A stretch of DNA of 64,000 nucleotides from JAJFIE01 sp964344255 (GCA_964344255.1 CAYFMQ010000003.1:124001-188000), one strand, 5' to 3'. Counted from the first letter of the stretch, positions 1 to 9,045 are shown. Numbers and translations are program-made. The notes: generated by a model from the sequence alone, not told the origin.

Positions 1-1
1 T

Positions 2-421
2 CCCAATCTGCTCTATTCCGGTTGGGAGGCCAAGTTGTACGTATCCGACTTTCCAGTATGTGCGGCGCCAAAGCTGTCTGTCTGGGGACGGCCGCCTGTC
101 GGCGCTACCCTCCGCCCGGTTATCGGCGCCCGGCGGATTGACATGGCGGATGGGCCGGTTCGTTCAAGCGTCATGGTTATTCATACGGAGCCGATGGTTC
201 GGCCTGAAAACGCGCCGCTTGCAAACCCTGAACAGATCATGGTGCCGTCAGTCGGACTGTTGTTGCGGCATTGCGCCAGTGAATCCTGTGAAGTTATGGC
301 CACGGTCGAGCCAGGTGTTCTGAATGCGGTTTTTGTCGAGGAGGCGGATGGCTGGATGCTGATCCAGTCGGCCAAGGGATCAGGATGGATCCAGGCTTAC
401 AAAATCGGCAAAACACCCTGA
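2..421 (+). CDS. SH3-like domain protein, C-terminal part (5' end outside window)
   Basis: The reading frame is open from base 2 to a TGA at 419-421, so the real start lies upstream of the window. The last ~50 residues look like a bacterial SH3 (SH3b) domain: a run of short beta-like stretches ending in DGWMLIQSAKGSGWIQAY, which resembles the usual GWY.V....GWV pattern of these domains. Such proteins are normally exported and bind cell-wall or other periplasmic ligands. No signal peptide can be judged because the N terminus is missing. The middle of the fragment is rich in Pro and Arg and looks less typical of a folded domain. A TTG at 35 could be a start but has no clear ribosome site. Family assignment is moderate; function unknown. 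Confidence 0.5.
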   Translation, partial: PNLLYSGWEAKLYVSDFPVCAAPKLSVWGRPPVGATLRPVIGARRIDMADGPVRSSVMVIHTEPMVRPENAPLANPEQIMVPSVGLLLRHCASESCEVMATVEPGVLNAVFVEEADGWMLIQSAKGSGWIQAYKIGKTP

Positions 422-599
422 TTCCAGAAATTACCACACATCGCCGGATCAAAACGTCTATTGCAGGCATAAGTTGACGGATATGGCGTCTGTGAAGCAG
501 GATGGCGCTAATGGGCAGATTATTCTGAAAATACTATTCCGCCCCAGGCCTGTTTGCATCGGAAAAACAAGCAGGTTTCGGCTGTGAACGAGGGGGAAC

Positions 600-1952
600 A
601 TGAGCGAACTAGAGGCATTCTTGAAGAATAACCCGGACATCGAGTTCTTCGATGTATTGAGCTACGATCTTTGCGGCATTATGCGGGGTAAACGTGTTGA
701 TCAGAACCAGTTCAGAAAGCTGTATGAAGTGGGATTCCCGCTCCCCAGTTCCGTTGCCTTGCTGGATGTTACCGGCGAAGGAACGGACCCGGACGGCCGC
801 GGTTTTTCGGATGGTGATCCTGATTCACTCCTGACCCCCATTGCCGGTACTCTGAAGCGCGTTCCCTGGCTGGATAGGCCGATCGCCCAGGTCCTGACTT
901 CATATTATGAAGAAGACGGAACGCCGACGCCCGATGATGCACGCCATGTTCTTGCCGAAGTGGTGAAACGTTTCGACGGAACGGGTCTGAAACCCATCGT
1001 CGCGTGCGAGCTCGAATTTTACCTGATTGACCGTGAGCTCGACGCGCATGGCGCCCCCCAGCCGCCGTTGATGCCGAAAAGCGGTAAACGCATTACCAGG
1101 ACGCAAGTCTACAGCATTGCCGAGATTGAAGAATTCTCTGAGTTCCTTCGTGATATTGCCGACGCCTGTGCCATTCAGGATCTTCCCGTGGGCCCAGCCT
1201 CGGCGGAATACGCCGCCGGACAATTCGAGGTGAATCTGAACCATGTGGATGATCCGGTTCTGGCCTGTGACCAATCGGCGTTGCTGCAACGGGTGATCCG
1301 GGGCGTCGCCATCAAGCACGGGTTTGAAGCGACGTTCATGGCGAAACCTTATCCGGAAGCATCAGGAAACGGTCTGCATATCCACTGCAGCCTGGTTGAC
1401 GACAAGGGCGTCAACGTTTTTGACGACGGCGGACCGGAAGGCACCGATTTGTTGCGCTACGCTATCGGCGGCATGCTGGATACCATGGATGAAGCCATGG
1501 CGATTTTTGCCCCGAATGTGAACTCTTTCCGGCGATTTATCCCGAATTCCTATGTTCCGACCTATCCGGCATGGGCCTACAACAACCGTTCAACAGCAGT
1601 GCGAATTCCTGCCGGGGATCATAAGGCCAGGCGTTTTGAGCACCGCATTGCCGGCGCTGACGCCAATCCATACCTGACCATGGCGGCCATGCTTGCCGGC
1701 GTTCATCACGGTATCACCAACAAGATTGAGCCGCCGAAGCAAACAGAGGGAAATGCAGGGGAGCGTACCGACACCACCACGCCGCTCAAGCTGCACAAGG
1801 CCCTGGATCGAATGGAACAGGCGACGGTTTTGCCGGAATACCTTGGCGAGACCTATTGCAGACGGTATCGCCTGACAAAACAGGACGAACTGGATCGTTT
1901 CTCTGATACAATTTCCAGCCGGGAATATGACTGGTATCTACTTAGCCAGTGA
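600..1952 (+). CDS. Glutamine synthetase-family gamma-glutamylamine ligase (PuuA-like)
   Basis: 450-residue glutamine synthetase-fold ligase with the N-terminal beta-grasp part and the large catalytic domain. Visible signatures are ELEFYLID (metal-binding Glu, around residue 140), the NGLHIHCSL stretch (about 260-270) and RRFEHRIAGADANPYLTMAA near 350. The length and the sequence style match PuuA/GlnA3-type gamma-glutamylpolyamine synthetases rather than housekeeping GlnA, which is longer and carries an adenylylation loop; that loop is not evident. The reaction would be ATP-dependent ligation of glutamate to an amine such as putrescine. ATG at 600 follows a strong GAGGGGGAA site. The next gene is a putrescine-type aminotransferase, supporting polyamine or amine use, although no PuuB, PuuC or PuuD homologue is adjacent. 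The exact amine cannot be read from sequence. Confidence 0.8.
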   Translation: MSELEAFLKNNPDIEFFDVLSYDLCGIMRGKRVDQNQFRKLYEVGFPLPSSVALLDVTGEGTDPDGRGFSDGDPDSLLTPIAGTLKRVPWLDRPIAQVLTSYYEEDGTPTPDDARHVLAEVVKRFDGTGLKPIVACELEFYLIDRELDAHGAPQPPLMPKSGKRITRTQVYSIAEIEEFSEFLRDIADACAIQDLPVGPASAEYAAGQFEVNLNHVDDPVLACDQSALLQRVIRGVAIKHGFEATFMAKPYPEASGNGLHIHCSLVDDKGVNVFDDGGPEGTDLLRYAIGGMLDTMDEAMAIFAPNVNSFRRFIPNSYVPTYPAWAYNNRSTAVRIPAGDHKARRFEHRIAGADANPYLTMAAMLAGVHHGITNKIEPPKQTEGNAGERTDTTTPLKLHKALDRMEQATVLPEYLGETYCRRYRLTKQDELDRFSDTISSREYDWYLLSQ

Positions 1953-2228
1953 ATGGTTTGGGGCTGACGAATGAAAAAAGCTCTCAGAACACAGCAGGCA
2001 TTTGCCTCTCACAAATCTGACGGAGCCGGTGCGATGATCCGGGGACGCCGCCAGGGGTGGGATTCGATGTTGTGCGCCCGGATCGACTTCAATCCATAGA
2101 TTTCTAGTTTTCCAATAAATTCCGATAACCGGAACTTTCTACGACATGTTCGCCATCCGGTGGATGGCAGCGCGTTCTGTCAAGGAATTCATGGTCCTTA
2201 CAGGCGCGCCTGATCAGGAGTACTTGAA

Positions 2229-3602
2229 ATGGAAAATACGCATAACTGGACAACGGAACAGTGGGTCGAAACGGACCGCAAGCACCATATGCGCCCCTTT
2301 ACCGATTACGAAGAATCCAAAAAGGGCAACCCCCGTATCGTTACCAAGGCCAATGGCGTCTACACGGTGGATACCGAAGGCAAGGAAGTGCTGGACGGCA
2401 TGGCCGGGCTTTGGTGCACCAACGTGGGTTACGGCCGCAAGGAACTGGCGGACGCCGCCTACCAGCAGATGCTGGATCTTCCCTATTACAACACGTTCTT
2501 CAACTCCGCCCACAAGCCTTCCGTGGAACTGGCTGGCGTGCTGGCGGAACTGGCGCCTGAGGGGCTTCAGCATGTCTTCTATGCCTCTTCCGGCTCCGAA
2601 GCCAATGACAGCATTGTACGTATGGTCCGCCATTACTGGAACATGAAGGGCAGACCGAGCAAAAAGACTTTCATCAGCCGTGAGTACGCCTATCACGGCT
2701 CGACCATGGCGGCGGCGAGTCTGGGCGGCATGTCCTATATGCACAACCAGGCCGACCTGCCGTTACCCGGTTTCGAACATGTCATGCCGCCCTACTGGTA
2801 TGCCTTCGGGGGCGACATGACGCCCGATGAATTCGGGCTCAAGGCGGCAAAGGCCGTCGAGGACAAGATTCTGAATCTGGGCGCCGACAACGTTGCGGCC
2901 TTTATCGGCGAGCCCATTCAGGGCGCCGGCGCGGTGATCATGCCGCCCGCTACCTACTGGCCGGAAATCCAACGCATCTGCAAGGAGCACGATATCTTGC
3001 TGATCGCGGACGAGGTCATTTGCGGATTTGGCCGGACCGGTAACTGGTTCGGTTCGCATACCTATGACATCAAGCCGGACCTGATGCCCATCGCCAAGGG
3101 ACTGACGTCGGGCTACATTCCCTTGTCCGCGGTCCTGGCCACCGATGACGTGTTTGATACCATCGCCAAGGGCGGAGAGTTCGAGCACGGCTTTACCTAT
3201 TCGGGCCATCCTGTCGCCTGCGCCGTGGCGCTTGCCAACATCGATATCATCAAGAGTGAAGACCTGGTCGAACGGACACGCGACGTGACGGGTCCGTATC
3301 TGGCGAAGAAACTGGTGGATCTGAACGACCATCCGTTGGTCGGCGAGGTTCGCTCCATCGGCTTGATCGGCGCTATCGAACTGGTGAAAAACAAGGTAAC
3401 CCGGGAACTGTTCGAACCCATGGGTGACGTGGGCGCCCGGTGCAAGGATCACTGCCTGGCAAACGGCCTGATCATGCGGGCCACGCGTGACGTGATGGTA
3501 ATGTCGCCGCCCCTGATCATCACCGAAGAGGAAATCGACACCATGATGGAACGCGCCCGGGCCGCTCTGGATGCGACGGCTAAGGATTTTGATATCGGTT
3601 GA
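2229..3602 (+). CDS. Class III aminotransferase, putrescine/omega-amine:pyruvate type (SpuC-like)
   Basis: 457-residue fold-type I PLP enzyme of aminotransferase class III. The cofactor lysine is K290 in PIAKGLTSGY, preceded by LLIADEVICGFGRTG (PLP-contacting Asp) and the YASSGSEAND phosphate-binding loop near residue 115-125. Overall sequence resembles putrescine:pyruvate (SpuC) and omega-amino acid:pyruvate transaminases. It would move the amino group of a diamine or omega-amine onto pyruvate, giving alanine and an aldehyde. ATG 2229 follows CAGGAGTACTTGAA. The 276-bp spacer after the ligase gene and the strong terminator right behind suggest it has its own transcription unit or is the distal gene of a two-gene unit. 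Substrate remains inferred. Confidence 0.82.
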   Translation: MENTHNWTTEQWVETDRKHHMRPFTDYEESKKGNPRIVTKANGVYTVDTEGKEVLDGMAGLWCTNVGYGRKELADAAYQQMLDLPYYNTFFNSAHKPSVELAGVLAELAPEGLQHVFYASSGSEANDSIVRMVRHYWNMKGRPSKKTFISREYAYHGSTMAAASLGGMSYMHNQADLPLPGFEHVMPPYWYAFGGDMTPDEFGLKAAKAVEDKILNLGADNVAAFIGEPIQGAGAVIMPPATYWPEIQRICKEHDILLIADEVICGFGRTGNWFGSHTYDIKPDLMPIAKGLTSGYIPLSAVLATDDVFDTIAKGGEFEHGFTYSGHPVACAVALANIDIIKSEDLVERTRDVTGPYLAKKLVDLNDHPLVGEVRSIGLIGAIELVKNKVTRELFEPMGDVGARCKDHCLANGLIMRATRDVMVMSPPLIITEEEIDTMMERARAALDATAKDFDIG

Positions 3603-3628
3603 TAACGTCATCCATCATTAGAAAGCAG

Positions 3629-3663
3629 AAAACCGCCCGTGGATTACCATGGGCGGTTTTTTT
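3629..3663. terminator. Intrinsic terminator after the aminotransferase gene
   Basis: A stem of AAACCGCCCGTGG paired with CCATGGGCGGTTT (one G-T wobble), with a 4-base loop, runs directly into a T tract. It sits between the convergent ends of the aminotransferase gene (plus strand) and the fnr-like gene (minus strand), so it can stop plus-strand transcripts and probably works in both directions. Confidence 0.85.
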
Positions 3664-3686
3664 ATGTATTCGGTGTTCAGGCGTTT

Positions 3687-4424
3687 TCAGGAAGAATCTT
3701 CCGCCAGGGAAGCAAGTTCTTCCAAGTCCGGTATTTCGACCACGCCGCCCTTGTTCGATTTGATGACGTTTTCTTTTTTCAGCTTTGAAAATGTCCGGCT
3801 GACGGTTTCCGTCGTTAGGCCCAGGTAATCGGCTATCGCTTCGCGACCCATGGGGATCGGGATTTCATGGGCCGATTCACCCCGACGTTCCGCCCGTTGG
3901 GAAAGGGACAGCAGGAACGAACAAACTCGTTCCTTGGCCGTTTTCCGGCCGAGCAGAAGAATCTGGTCCTGCGCCTGGGCTAGTTCGTTTGACGCCATGT
4001 TGAGCATCCGGGTTTCCAGATGGGGGGATTGCCGGAACATGCCTTCAAGGTCCTTGCGGTTGAAGCGACACATGCGGACCGGGGTAATGGCTTCGGCTGA
4101 ATAGGCGTAGGTGTCGTTCATGGCGATGCCGAGAAAATCGCCGGAAAACAGGAATCCGGTGATCTGTTCACGGCCGTCGGGCAGCAGTTTGTATAGTTTG
4201 ACCAGTCCTTCGGTCACATTGAACAAATGATCGGCCGAGTCGCCTTCTGAAAGAATGATCTCACGGGCGTCCTGGCTGACGTTCAGGGCGAACGAGGAAA
4301 GTTGCTGCAATTCCTGGTCGGAAAGAACGCTGCAGAAAACACTCTCTCTGACGCCACAAGCGGCGCAGGGCGCCGGGATGGAATCTGACCAGCGTTTAAT
4401 AGGATCTTTTAAGGTGCGTTGCAT
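3687..4424 (-). CDS. fnr: FNR-family [4Fe-4S] oxygen-sensing transcription regulator (FnrN/FixK-FNR type)
   Basis: 245 residues: N-terminal cysteine cluster, cyclic-nucleotide-like beta-roll (about 40-130), dimerisation helix and C-terminal helix-turn-helix. Cys20, Cys23 and Cys31 form a C-x2-C-x7-C pattern and Cys119 supplies the fourth ligand, the arrangement of oxygen-labile [4Fe-4S] FNR/FnrN proteins; FixK lacks this. The recognition helix reads ETVSR (E..SR), the residues that in E. coli FNR read TTGAT half-sites. It would activate anaerobic or microaerobic genes when oxygen falls. A near-consensus FNR box (4549-4562) and an 11-bp inverted repeat (4462-4501) lie in its upstream region, suggesting autoregulation. 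Assignment to an oxygen-sensing FNR is strong; the target set is inferred. Confidence 0.93.
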   Translation of the reverse strand: MQRTLKDPIKRWSDSIPAPCAACGVRESVFCSVLSDQELQQLSSFALNVSQDAREIILSEGDSADHLFNVTEGLVKLYKLLPDGREQITGFLFSGDFLGIAMNDTYAYSAEAITPVRMCRFNRKDLEGMFRQSPHLETRMLNMASNELAQAQDQILLLGRKTAKERVCSFLLSLSQRAERRGESAHEIPIPMGREAIADYLGLTTETVSRTFSKLKKENVIKSNKGGVVEIPDLEELASLAEDSS

Positions 4425-4461
4425 TCAGCGCTACCCTTCTCGGCCCTCAGTAAACTCAATA

Positions 4462-4501
4462 ATGGCGTCATAACGGACATAACGCAACGCTATGACGCCA
4501 T
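4462..4501. repeat. 11-bp perfect inverted repeat upstream of fnr
   Basis: ATGGCGTCATA at 4462-4472 is exactly mirrored by TATGACGCCAT at 4491-4501, with an 18-base spacer. It lies 38-77 bases upstream of the fnr start codon on the minus strand, so it may be a two-part operator or a hairpin in the fnr leader. The half-site does not resemble an FNR box, so another regulator is implied if it is an operator. Confidence 0.55.
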
Positions 4502-4548
4502 ATTCTTATGCCCATCATAGACCTTTTTTATTACAGAACGCTGTCAAA

Positions 4549-4562
4549 TTGACATGTATCAA
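4549..4562. promoter_or_regulatory. FNR box TTGACATGTATCAA
   Basis: TTGAC-ATGT-ATCAA differs from the FNR consensus TTGAT-N4-ATCAA at one base. It lies between the divergent fnr gene (start 125 bases away) and the small gene at 4619 (start 57 bases downstream). The distance suits activation of the small gene or autoregulation of fnr. The adjacent FNR-type regulator carries the matching recognition helix. Confidence 0.75.
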
Positions 4563-4618
4563 GGAAAACAAGCAAAAAATCCTGAATGTGAATAGGGTTA
4601 TTCTATGATGGTGCAAGT

Positions 4619-4966
4619 GTGTATTATTCCGTGGAATTGATCGCAGACCAAGAAATTCCCTCCGCGCTGCCGATCGTGCAGCTCCGGTACCCCGAGATGA
4701 CAGCCGACTCTTGGGTCGAGCACGTGCAGGATTTGTTAAAAACCGGCGGCGGTGTCGCCGCGGTTCGATGCGAACGGGGCTATATTTATGGAATTCTGAT
4801 GTATGAGCCCACGGAAGAACTTGAAGGGGAGCGGGTTTTGAAAATCCGGGATATTGTCGCCTTAAAACTGACAGGCAGGGAAAATGTCCGGTCCCTGATG
4901 TTGGACTGGAGCGACCAGCGGGCCCGTGAATTGAATTGCGGGAGGATCGATATCAACCTGAAGTAA
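4619..4966 (+). CDS. Small conserved-looking protein, possibly a reduced GNAT-type fold
   Basis: 115 residues, GTG start chosen because no ATG or TTG lies upstream in frame before the FNR box; the ribosome site is weak. The protein has the feel of a shortened N-acetyltransferase-like domain (a strand with YIYGILMYEP, then VLKIRDIVALKLTGRENVRSLMLDWSDQRARELNCGRIDINL), but the acetyl-CoA loop Q/RxxGxG/A is not recognisable, so catalysis is doubtful. Its start is 57 bases from the FNR box and it is divergent from fnr, so it is probably under oxygen control. I do not recognise a characterised homologue. Confidence 0.55.
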   Translation: MYYSVELIADQEIPSALPIVQLRYPEMTADSWVEHVQDLLKTGGGVAAVRCERGYIYGILMYEPTEELEGERVLKIRDIVALKLTGRENVRSLMLDWSDQRARELNCGRIDINLK

Positions 4967-5151
4967 TATCCTTGTACCAGGATATTTTTTTTGCGCGGTG
5001 GTTTTTGTTGGTATCCTTATTTACAAATTCTCTTGAAATTTACATACACTGTCATTCTTATCAGTCATGTGGCAGGAATGGCTGTCGATAATTGTGATCT
5101 GAGGGGCAGGGTGTCAAACCTGTTTAATAGTTAATCGTCCGAAGGCGTTAC

Positions 5152-5922
5152 ATGGATATTACAACAATAGCAGGAATAGTTGCCGGTTTGGTGGTGATCG
5201 TCATCTCGATCCTCCTTGATGGTGAGCTTGGCAGCTTCATCAATATTCCCGGCCTGATGATTGTCTTCGGCGGCACGTTGTCTGCAACGCTGGTCAAATT
5301 CCCCATGAAGGAAATGATGGCCTCGTTGAAAGTCGGTATTAAGGTCGCCATGCAGAACAGCAAAAACGACCCTCAGTACATTTACGACAAGGCGCTGGAG
5401 ATGGCCGGTTTGGTCCGCAAAGGCGGATTGCTGGCGCTTGAAAACGTCAATATCGAGAATGAGCTGTTTCAACGCGGCATCACCATGTGTACGGACGGTC
5501 ATAACCTCGAGGTCATTCGTGCGACCATTGACCGCGAGGTCGTGAAAAACATCCAGTTGCAGGAGATGGGGGAAACCCTGTGGCGCGGTATTGGCGCCAT
5601 GGCGCCTGCCTGGGGCATGATTGGCACCCTGGTCGGGTTGATCCAGATGCTGGCCAACCTTGATGACCCGGCCGCCATCGGACCTGCCATGGCGATCGCC
5701 ATGCTGACAACGTTCTATGGCGCCGTGGTTGCCAACCTGGTGGCGATCCCATTGGCGGACAAACTGGAAATCAAGACTAGCTTTGACCGCATGACGCATG
5801 AACTGATTGTCGAAAGCGTCCTGCAGATTCAACAGAACCAGAGCCCTGCGGCAATGGGTGAGATACTGGCGGCCTATCTGCCAACGGCAAACAGCAATAT
5901 TGCCGTTGAGTCTGAAGAGTAG
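5152..5922 (+). CDS. MotA/PomA-type proton or sodium channel subunit of a flagellar stator
   Basis: 256 residues with four predicted membrane segments: about 5-22, 30-50, then a long cytoplasmic loop, then 148-170 and 180-202. The conserved MotA signatures are present, PAWGMIGTLVGLIQML in TM3 and AIPLADKLE after TM4, including the prolines needed for torque generation. Length and lack of the longer MotA loop point to the PomA-like subgroup. It forms the ion channel with the MotB partner encoded 52 bases downstream. No other flagellar or chemotaxis gene is in the window, so this is a detached stator pair. Whether it conducts H+ or Na+ cannot be decided here. Confidence 0.9.
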   Translation: MDITTIAGIVAGLVVIVISILLDGELGSFINIPGLMIVFGGTLSATLVKFPMKEMMASLKVGIKVAMQNSKNDPQYIYDKALEMAGLVRKGGLLALENVNIENELFQRGITMCTDGHNLEVIRATIDREVVKNIQLQEMGETLWRGIGAMAPAWGMIGTLVGLIQMLANLDDPAAIGPAMAIAMLTTFYGAVVANLVAIPLADKLEIKTSFDRMTHELIVESVLQIQQNQSPAAMGEILAAYLPTANSNIAVESEE

Positions 5923-5974
5923 TTTGAAGGCCGGTTTTATCCGGCAGGAATATTAACGTATAGGCGAGACATAA

Positions 5975-6835
5975 ATGGCCAAGAAAGCAGCAGAAGGGGC
6001 ACCGGCGTGGATCGCAACCTTTGCCGATCTGATGTCACTGTTGCTGACGCTGTTCGTTCTTCTGCTGACTTTTGCCGAAATGGACGTCGTTAAATACAAG
6101 GCTATTGCAGGCTCAGTCGAAAACGCTTTCGGCACATCACGTATCGACAAGATGACAGGCGTAATCGAACTGGAAGGTTCGGTCCTCAGGAAACACGCAA
6201 CGGAGTTAGACCCGACCGAACTGGACGTTGTCGAAGAGGACATTCCGGCCGTTTCAGTGGATATCCCCGTCATTTCTGAAGAAGAGCTTGAAAAGAAGGC
6301 TCAGGAAGTCCGTGAAGAAAAGGCCGAGGAGCTTAAGGAGGAGCTTGCCTCAACGATGCAGACGGAAATCGATGTGGATGGAATTTCCGTTGAAAGAATC
6401 GGCGAGGATGTGGTTCTCCGATTTCCCAGTGAAATTGCCTTTCCAATCGGCAGTAATACGCTGAATACAGAATTCGAAGCACTGCTCGACAGGTTGGCGC
6501 CGATTCTGGAAAAGACACCGGGAGAACTGGTCGTGTCGGGGCATACCGATAATCTTCCCGTGCGTTCCGGATTCTATCAGTCCAACTGGGATCTGTCCGC
6601 TTCCCGCGCGACGGCGGTCGTGCACCGGTTCCTGTTTGAGCATCTCATCGATCCAGCCCGTATTACCGTACAGGGATACGGTGACAGCCGTCCCATTGCT
6701 TCTAACGACACCTTTGAAGGTCGACGGCAAAACCGGCGAGTCGAAATATCTATCATCCGGTCAACAGGCCAGGAAGTCCTGAAAGCTAAGCCTGAAACGA
6801 AGTCAGAGGCGGTGGCGCCCGATTTCTACGAGTAA
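5975..6835 (+). CDS. MotB/PomB-type stator subunit with OmpA-like peptidoglycan-binding domain
   Basis: 286 residues. A short cytoplasmic N terminus leads into a single membrane helix (about 12-35) carrying the essential ion-binding Asp18 in ATFADLMSLLLTLFVLLLTF. An acidic, probably coiled linker (about 85-125, rich in E and K) precedes the C-terminal OmpA/MotB domain with VSGHTDNLPV and the NRRVEI motif that anchor it to peptidoglycan. It pairs with the MotA-like protein to form the stator. Same strand and 52-base spacing imply one operon. The linker is unusually Glu-rich, which fits a plug and linker region. Confidence 0.9.
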   Translation: MAKKAAEGAPAWIATFADLMSLLLTLFVLLLTFAEMDVVKYKAIAGSVENAFGTSRIDKMTGVIELEGSVLRKHATELDPTELDVVEEDIPAVSVDIPVISEEELEKKAQEVREEKAEELKEELASTMQTEIDVDGISVERIGEDVVLRFPSEIAFPIGSNTLNTEFEALLDRLAPILEKTPGELVVSGHTDNLPVRSGFYQSNWDLSASRATAVVHRFLFEHLIDPARITVQGYGDSRPIASNDTFEGRRQNRRVEISIIRSTGQEVLKAKPETKSEAVAPDFYE

Positions 6836-7073
6836 AATCCCAGAAAATATCCTTAAGCAACCCTACTGTTGTCCTTCCGAGCGGCAACGTTTCCAACTCA
6901 TCCATAAATTACCAGTAAATTTTGCGTGCGTGAGGGGGTCCGCACCTCAGATATCCGTGGGTGAATGATATTCGTGCCTTGGTTTAATGATCAAAATCGT
7001 TTAGAGAATTAAATGGTGTAGTATTATTTAAATACCAATTCAAAAATGTAAAATAATTAGGTTGCAATAAGGC

Positions 7074-8938
7074 ATGACGGATTTCCTGGCAGGAAACAGC
7101 GCCGAGTTTCAGATGTGGGTAACCTTTGCCCTGATTATTGGCGGGTTCCTTTTCTATGTCTTTGAACGCGCGTCGATGGAGATGACATCCGTCGGACTGA
7201 TCTGTCTGTTGCTGATCTTTTTTCATTTTTTTCCTGTCGTCGATGCCCACGGCGATAATGTCGTCGACCCGGTCCGCATTCTGCACGGGTTTTCCAATCC
7301 AGCTTTGATAACGGTGCTCGCCCTGCTGGTCGTCGGCCAGGGCATGGTCAGGACCGGGGTGCTGGATCATGGGGCGCGGGTCATCCTGGCGCTGGCCAAG
7401 GGTGGCGCCGGTTCATTCTTAGCCCTGCTGTTCTCCCTGACCATGGTCATCGTAATCAGCGCCTTCCTGAACAACATTCCGGTTGTCGTGATCTTTATCC
7501 CTATCATGCAGGCCCTGGCCGCCCGGTTCGGGCAATCAGCCAGCAAGTGGATGATGCCACTCAGCTATGCTGCTGTGTTCGGGGGCATGACGACATTGAT
7601 TGGGTCGGGGACGAACCTGTTAGTGAACAGCGCCCTGATTGAAATGGATGAAAGGCCGTTCGGTTTTTTCGATTTTTCCATTCCCGGGATGGTTCTTGCC
7701 GGCGCTGGCCTGGTTTACATCACGGTCATCGCTCCACGGTTGCTGCCTGACAGGACGGAGAATATCGATACAGCCGGAAACCGGGAGGGGAAACAGTTTC
7801 TGGCCCAAATTACGGTTAGCGAAGACGCAACGCTGATCGGTGAAAAGTCCCGGGGCGGAATCTTTCCGGGATTGCCCAACCTGACCATGCGCATGATCCA
7901 ACGCGGCGAACAGACACTGTTGCCGCCATATGAAGACGTTGAAGTCCAGTCCGGTGACGTTCTGGTCGTTGCCGCCACTCGGAAAGCCCTGCGTGAGGCT
8001 TTGGCGGGCGATCCAGGCCTGTTGCACCCGGATCTCGGTGACGAAAAAGGCTATGACCGTATCGAAGTACGGCCCTGGAAAGAAGGCGAACAGATGCTCG
8101 GCGAAGTCATGGTCGTGCCCGGATCGCGTTATGTCGGTCAGACACTGCCGCAGATCGGCTTTCGATATAAAACCGACTGCATCGTGTTGGGGATCCAGCG
8201 TCGTTCACGCATGACCCGGTCCAAGATCACGGAAGTTCGCCTGCAGTCCGGTGATGTCCTGCTCGTACAAGGCCAGCCGGACGGTATACAGCGCTTGAAG
8301 GACAGCCGGGATGTCGTGCTGATCGAATGGTCGACGGAGGAACTTCCCGCACTCGATCATGCCAAACGGTCCCTTATCATTATGTCCAGTGTCGTTGTTC
8401 TTGCGGCCTCTGGCATTCTGCCCATCGTTGTCAGCGCCCTGTGCGGCGCCGCGGCGATGGTGGTTCTGGGTGTTCTGAATATCCAGCAGGCTTTCCGCAG
8501 CCTTGATTCAAAAATCGTGACGACAATTGCTGCTGCCCTTGCCCTGGGCGTCGCCCTCCAGGAAACGGGTGGGGCCAGTTTCCTCGCCCATGTCCTTGTT
8601 ACCGCGCTGGGTATACCCCGACGGTTATGCTGGCGGTGTTTTTCCTGTTGGTTGCTTTTTTGGCTAATCTCGTCAGCACCAAGGCCTGTGCCGTGCTGTT
8701 TACGCCCATCGCCGTTGATCTTGCACGGGAAATCGGGGTGCCACCGGAATCATTCGCCCTGGCCATTGTCTTCGCGGCTAACTGTTCATTTGCTTCGCCC
8801 CTGGGGTATCAGACAAACCTGCTGGTGATGGCGCCAGGAAGTTACCGTTTTGCCGATTTCGTTCGTGCCGGCGTGCCGCTGATCATCGTTATCTGGATTG
8901 CCTTTTCCTTGTTTGTTCCCTGGTATTACGGTCTTTGA
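7074..8938 (+). CDS. SLC13/DASS-type anion transporter with two RCK_C (TrkA-C) domains, frameshifted near 8615
   Basis: The frame from ATG 7074 gives membrane helices (about 15-190), two soluble TrkA_C/RCK_C domains (about 240-310 and 335-410) with the usual ..SGDVLLV.G pattern, and further helices, a layout typical of ~600-residue SLC13-family carriers of sulfate, dicarboxylates or other anions. At about 8605-8625 the frame changes: the original frame becomes Arg/Cys/Trp/Pro-rich and runs to 8828, whereas the frame opening at 8627 continues a convincing transporter end (VAFLANLVSTKACAVLFTPIA, then SPLGYQTNLLV) to a TGA at 8938. One missing base in TGGGTATACCCCGACGG explains it. It may be a sequencing error or a recent mutation. 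Substrate unknown. Confidence 0.8.
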
Positions 8939-8982
8939 GGGTGAAGACGCGTGACTATCGGCCGGAGCTATCTTATGGTTAA

Positions 8983-9027
8983 TGCTGCAGTGCAGCAATT
9001 ATATCTGGCCCTGGAAAGGCCCGATAT
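8983..9027 (+). ncRNA. Two-hairpin leader upstream of serC (candidate serC RNA motif)
   Basis: Two stems lie just before serC: TGCTGC-AGT-GCAGCA (8983-8997) and ATATCTGGCC with GGCCCGATAT around a CTGGAAA loop (9001-9027, one internal mismatch). The second ends 18 bases before the GTG start. A conserved serC leader RNA is known from alphaproteobacteria; the position fits, but I am matching by place and shape, not by a covariance model. An operator or attenuator is the alternative. Confidence 0.4.
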
Positions 9028-9045
9028 TGAGTATGGGGACAAACT

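Noticed and set aside
1971..2099. 42-residue ORF between the PuuA-like and SpuC-like genes
   Set aside because: No good ribosome site and no family resemblance; the stretch also contains an 8-bp inverted repeat (GATCCGGG/CCCGGATC) without T tract.
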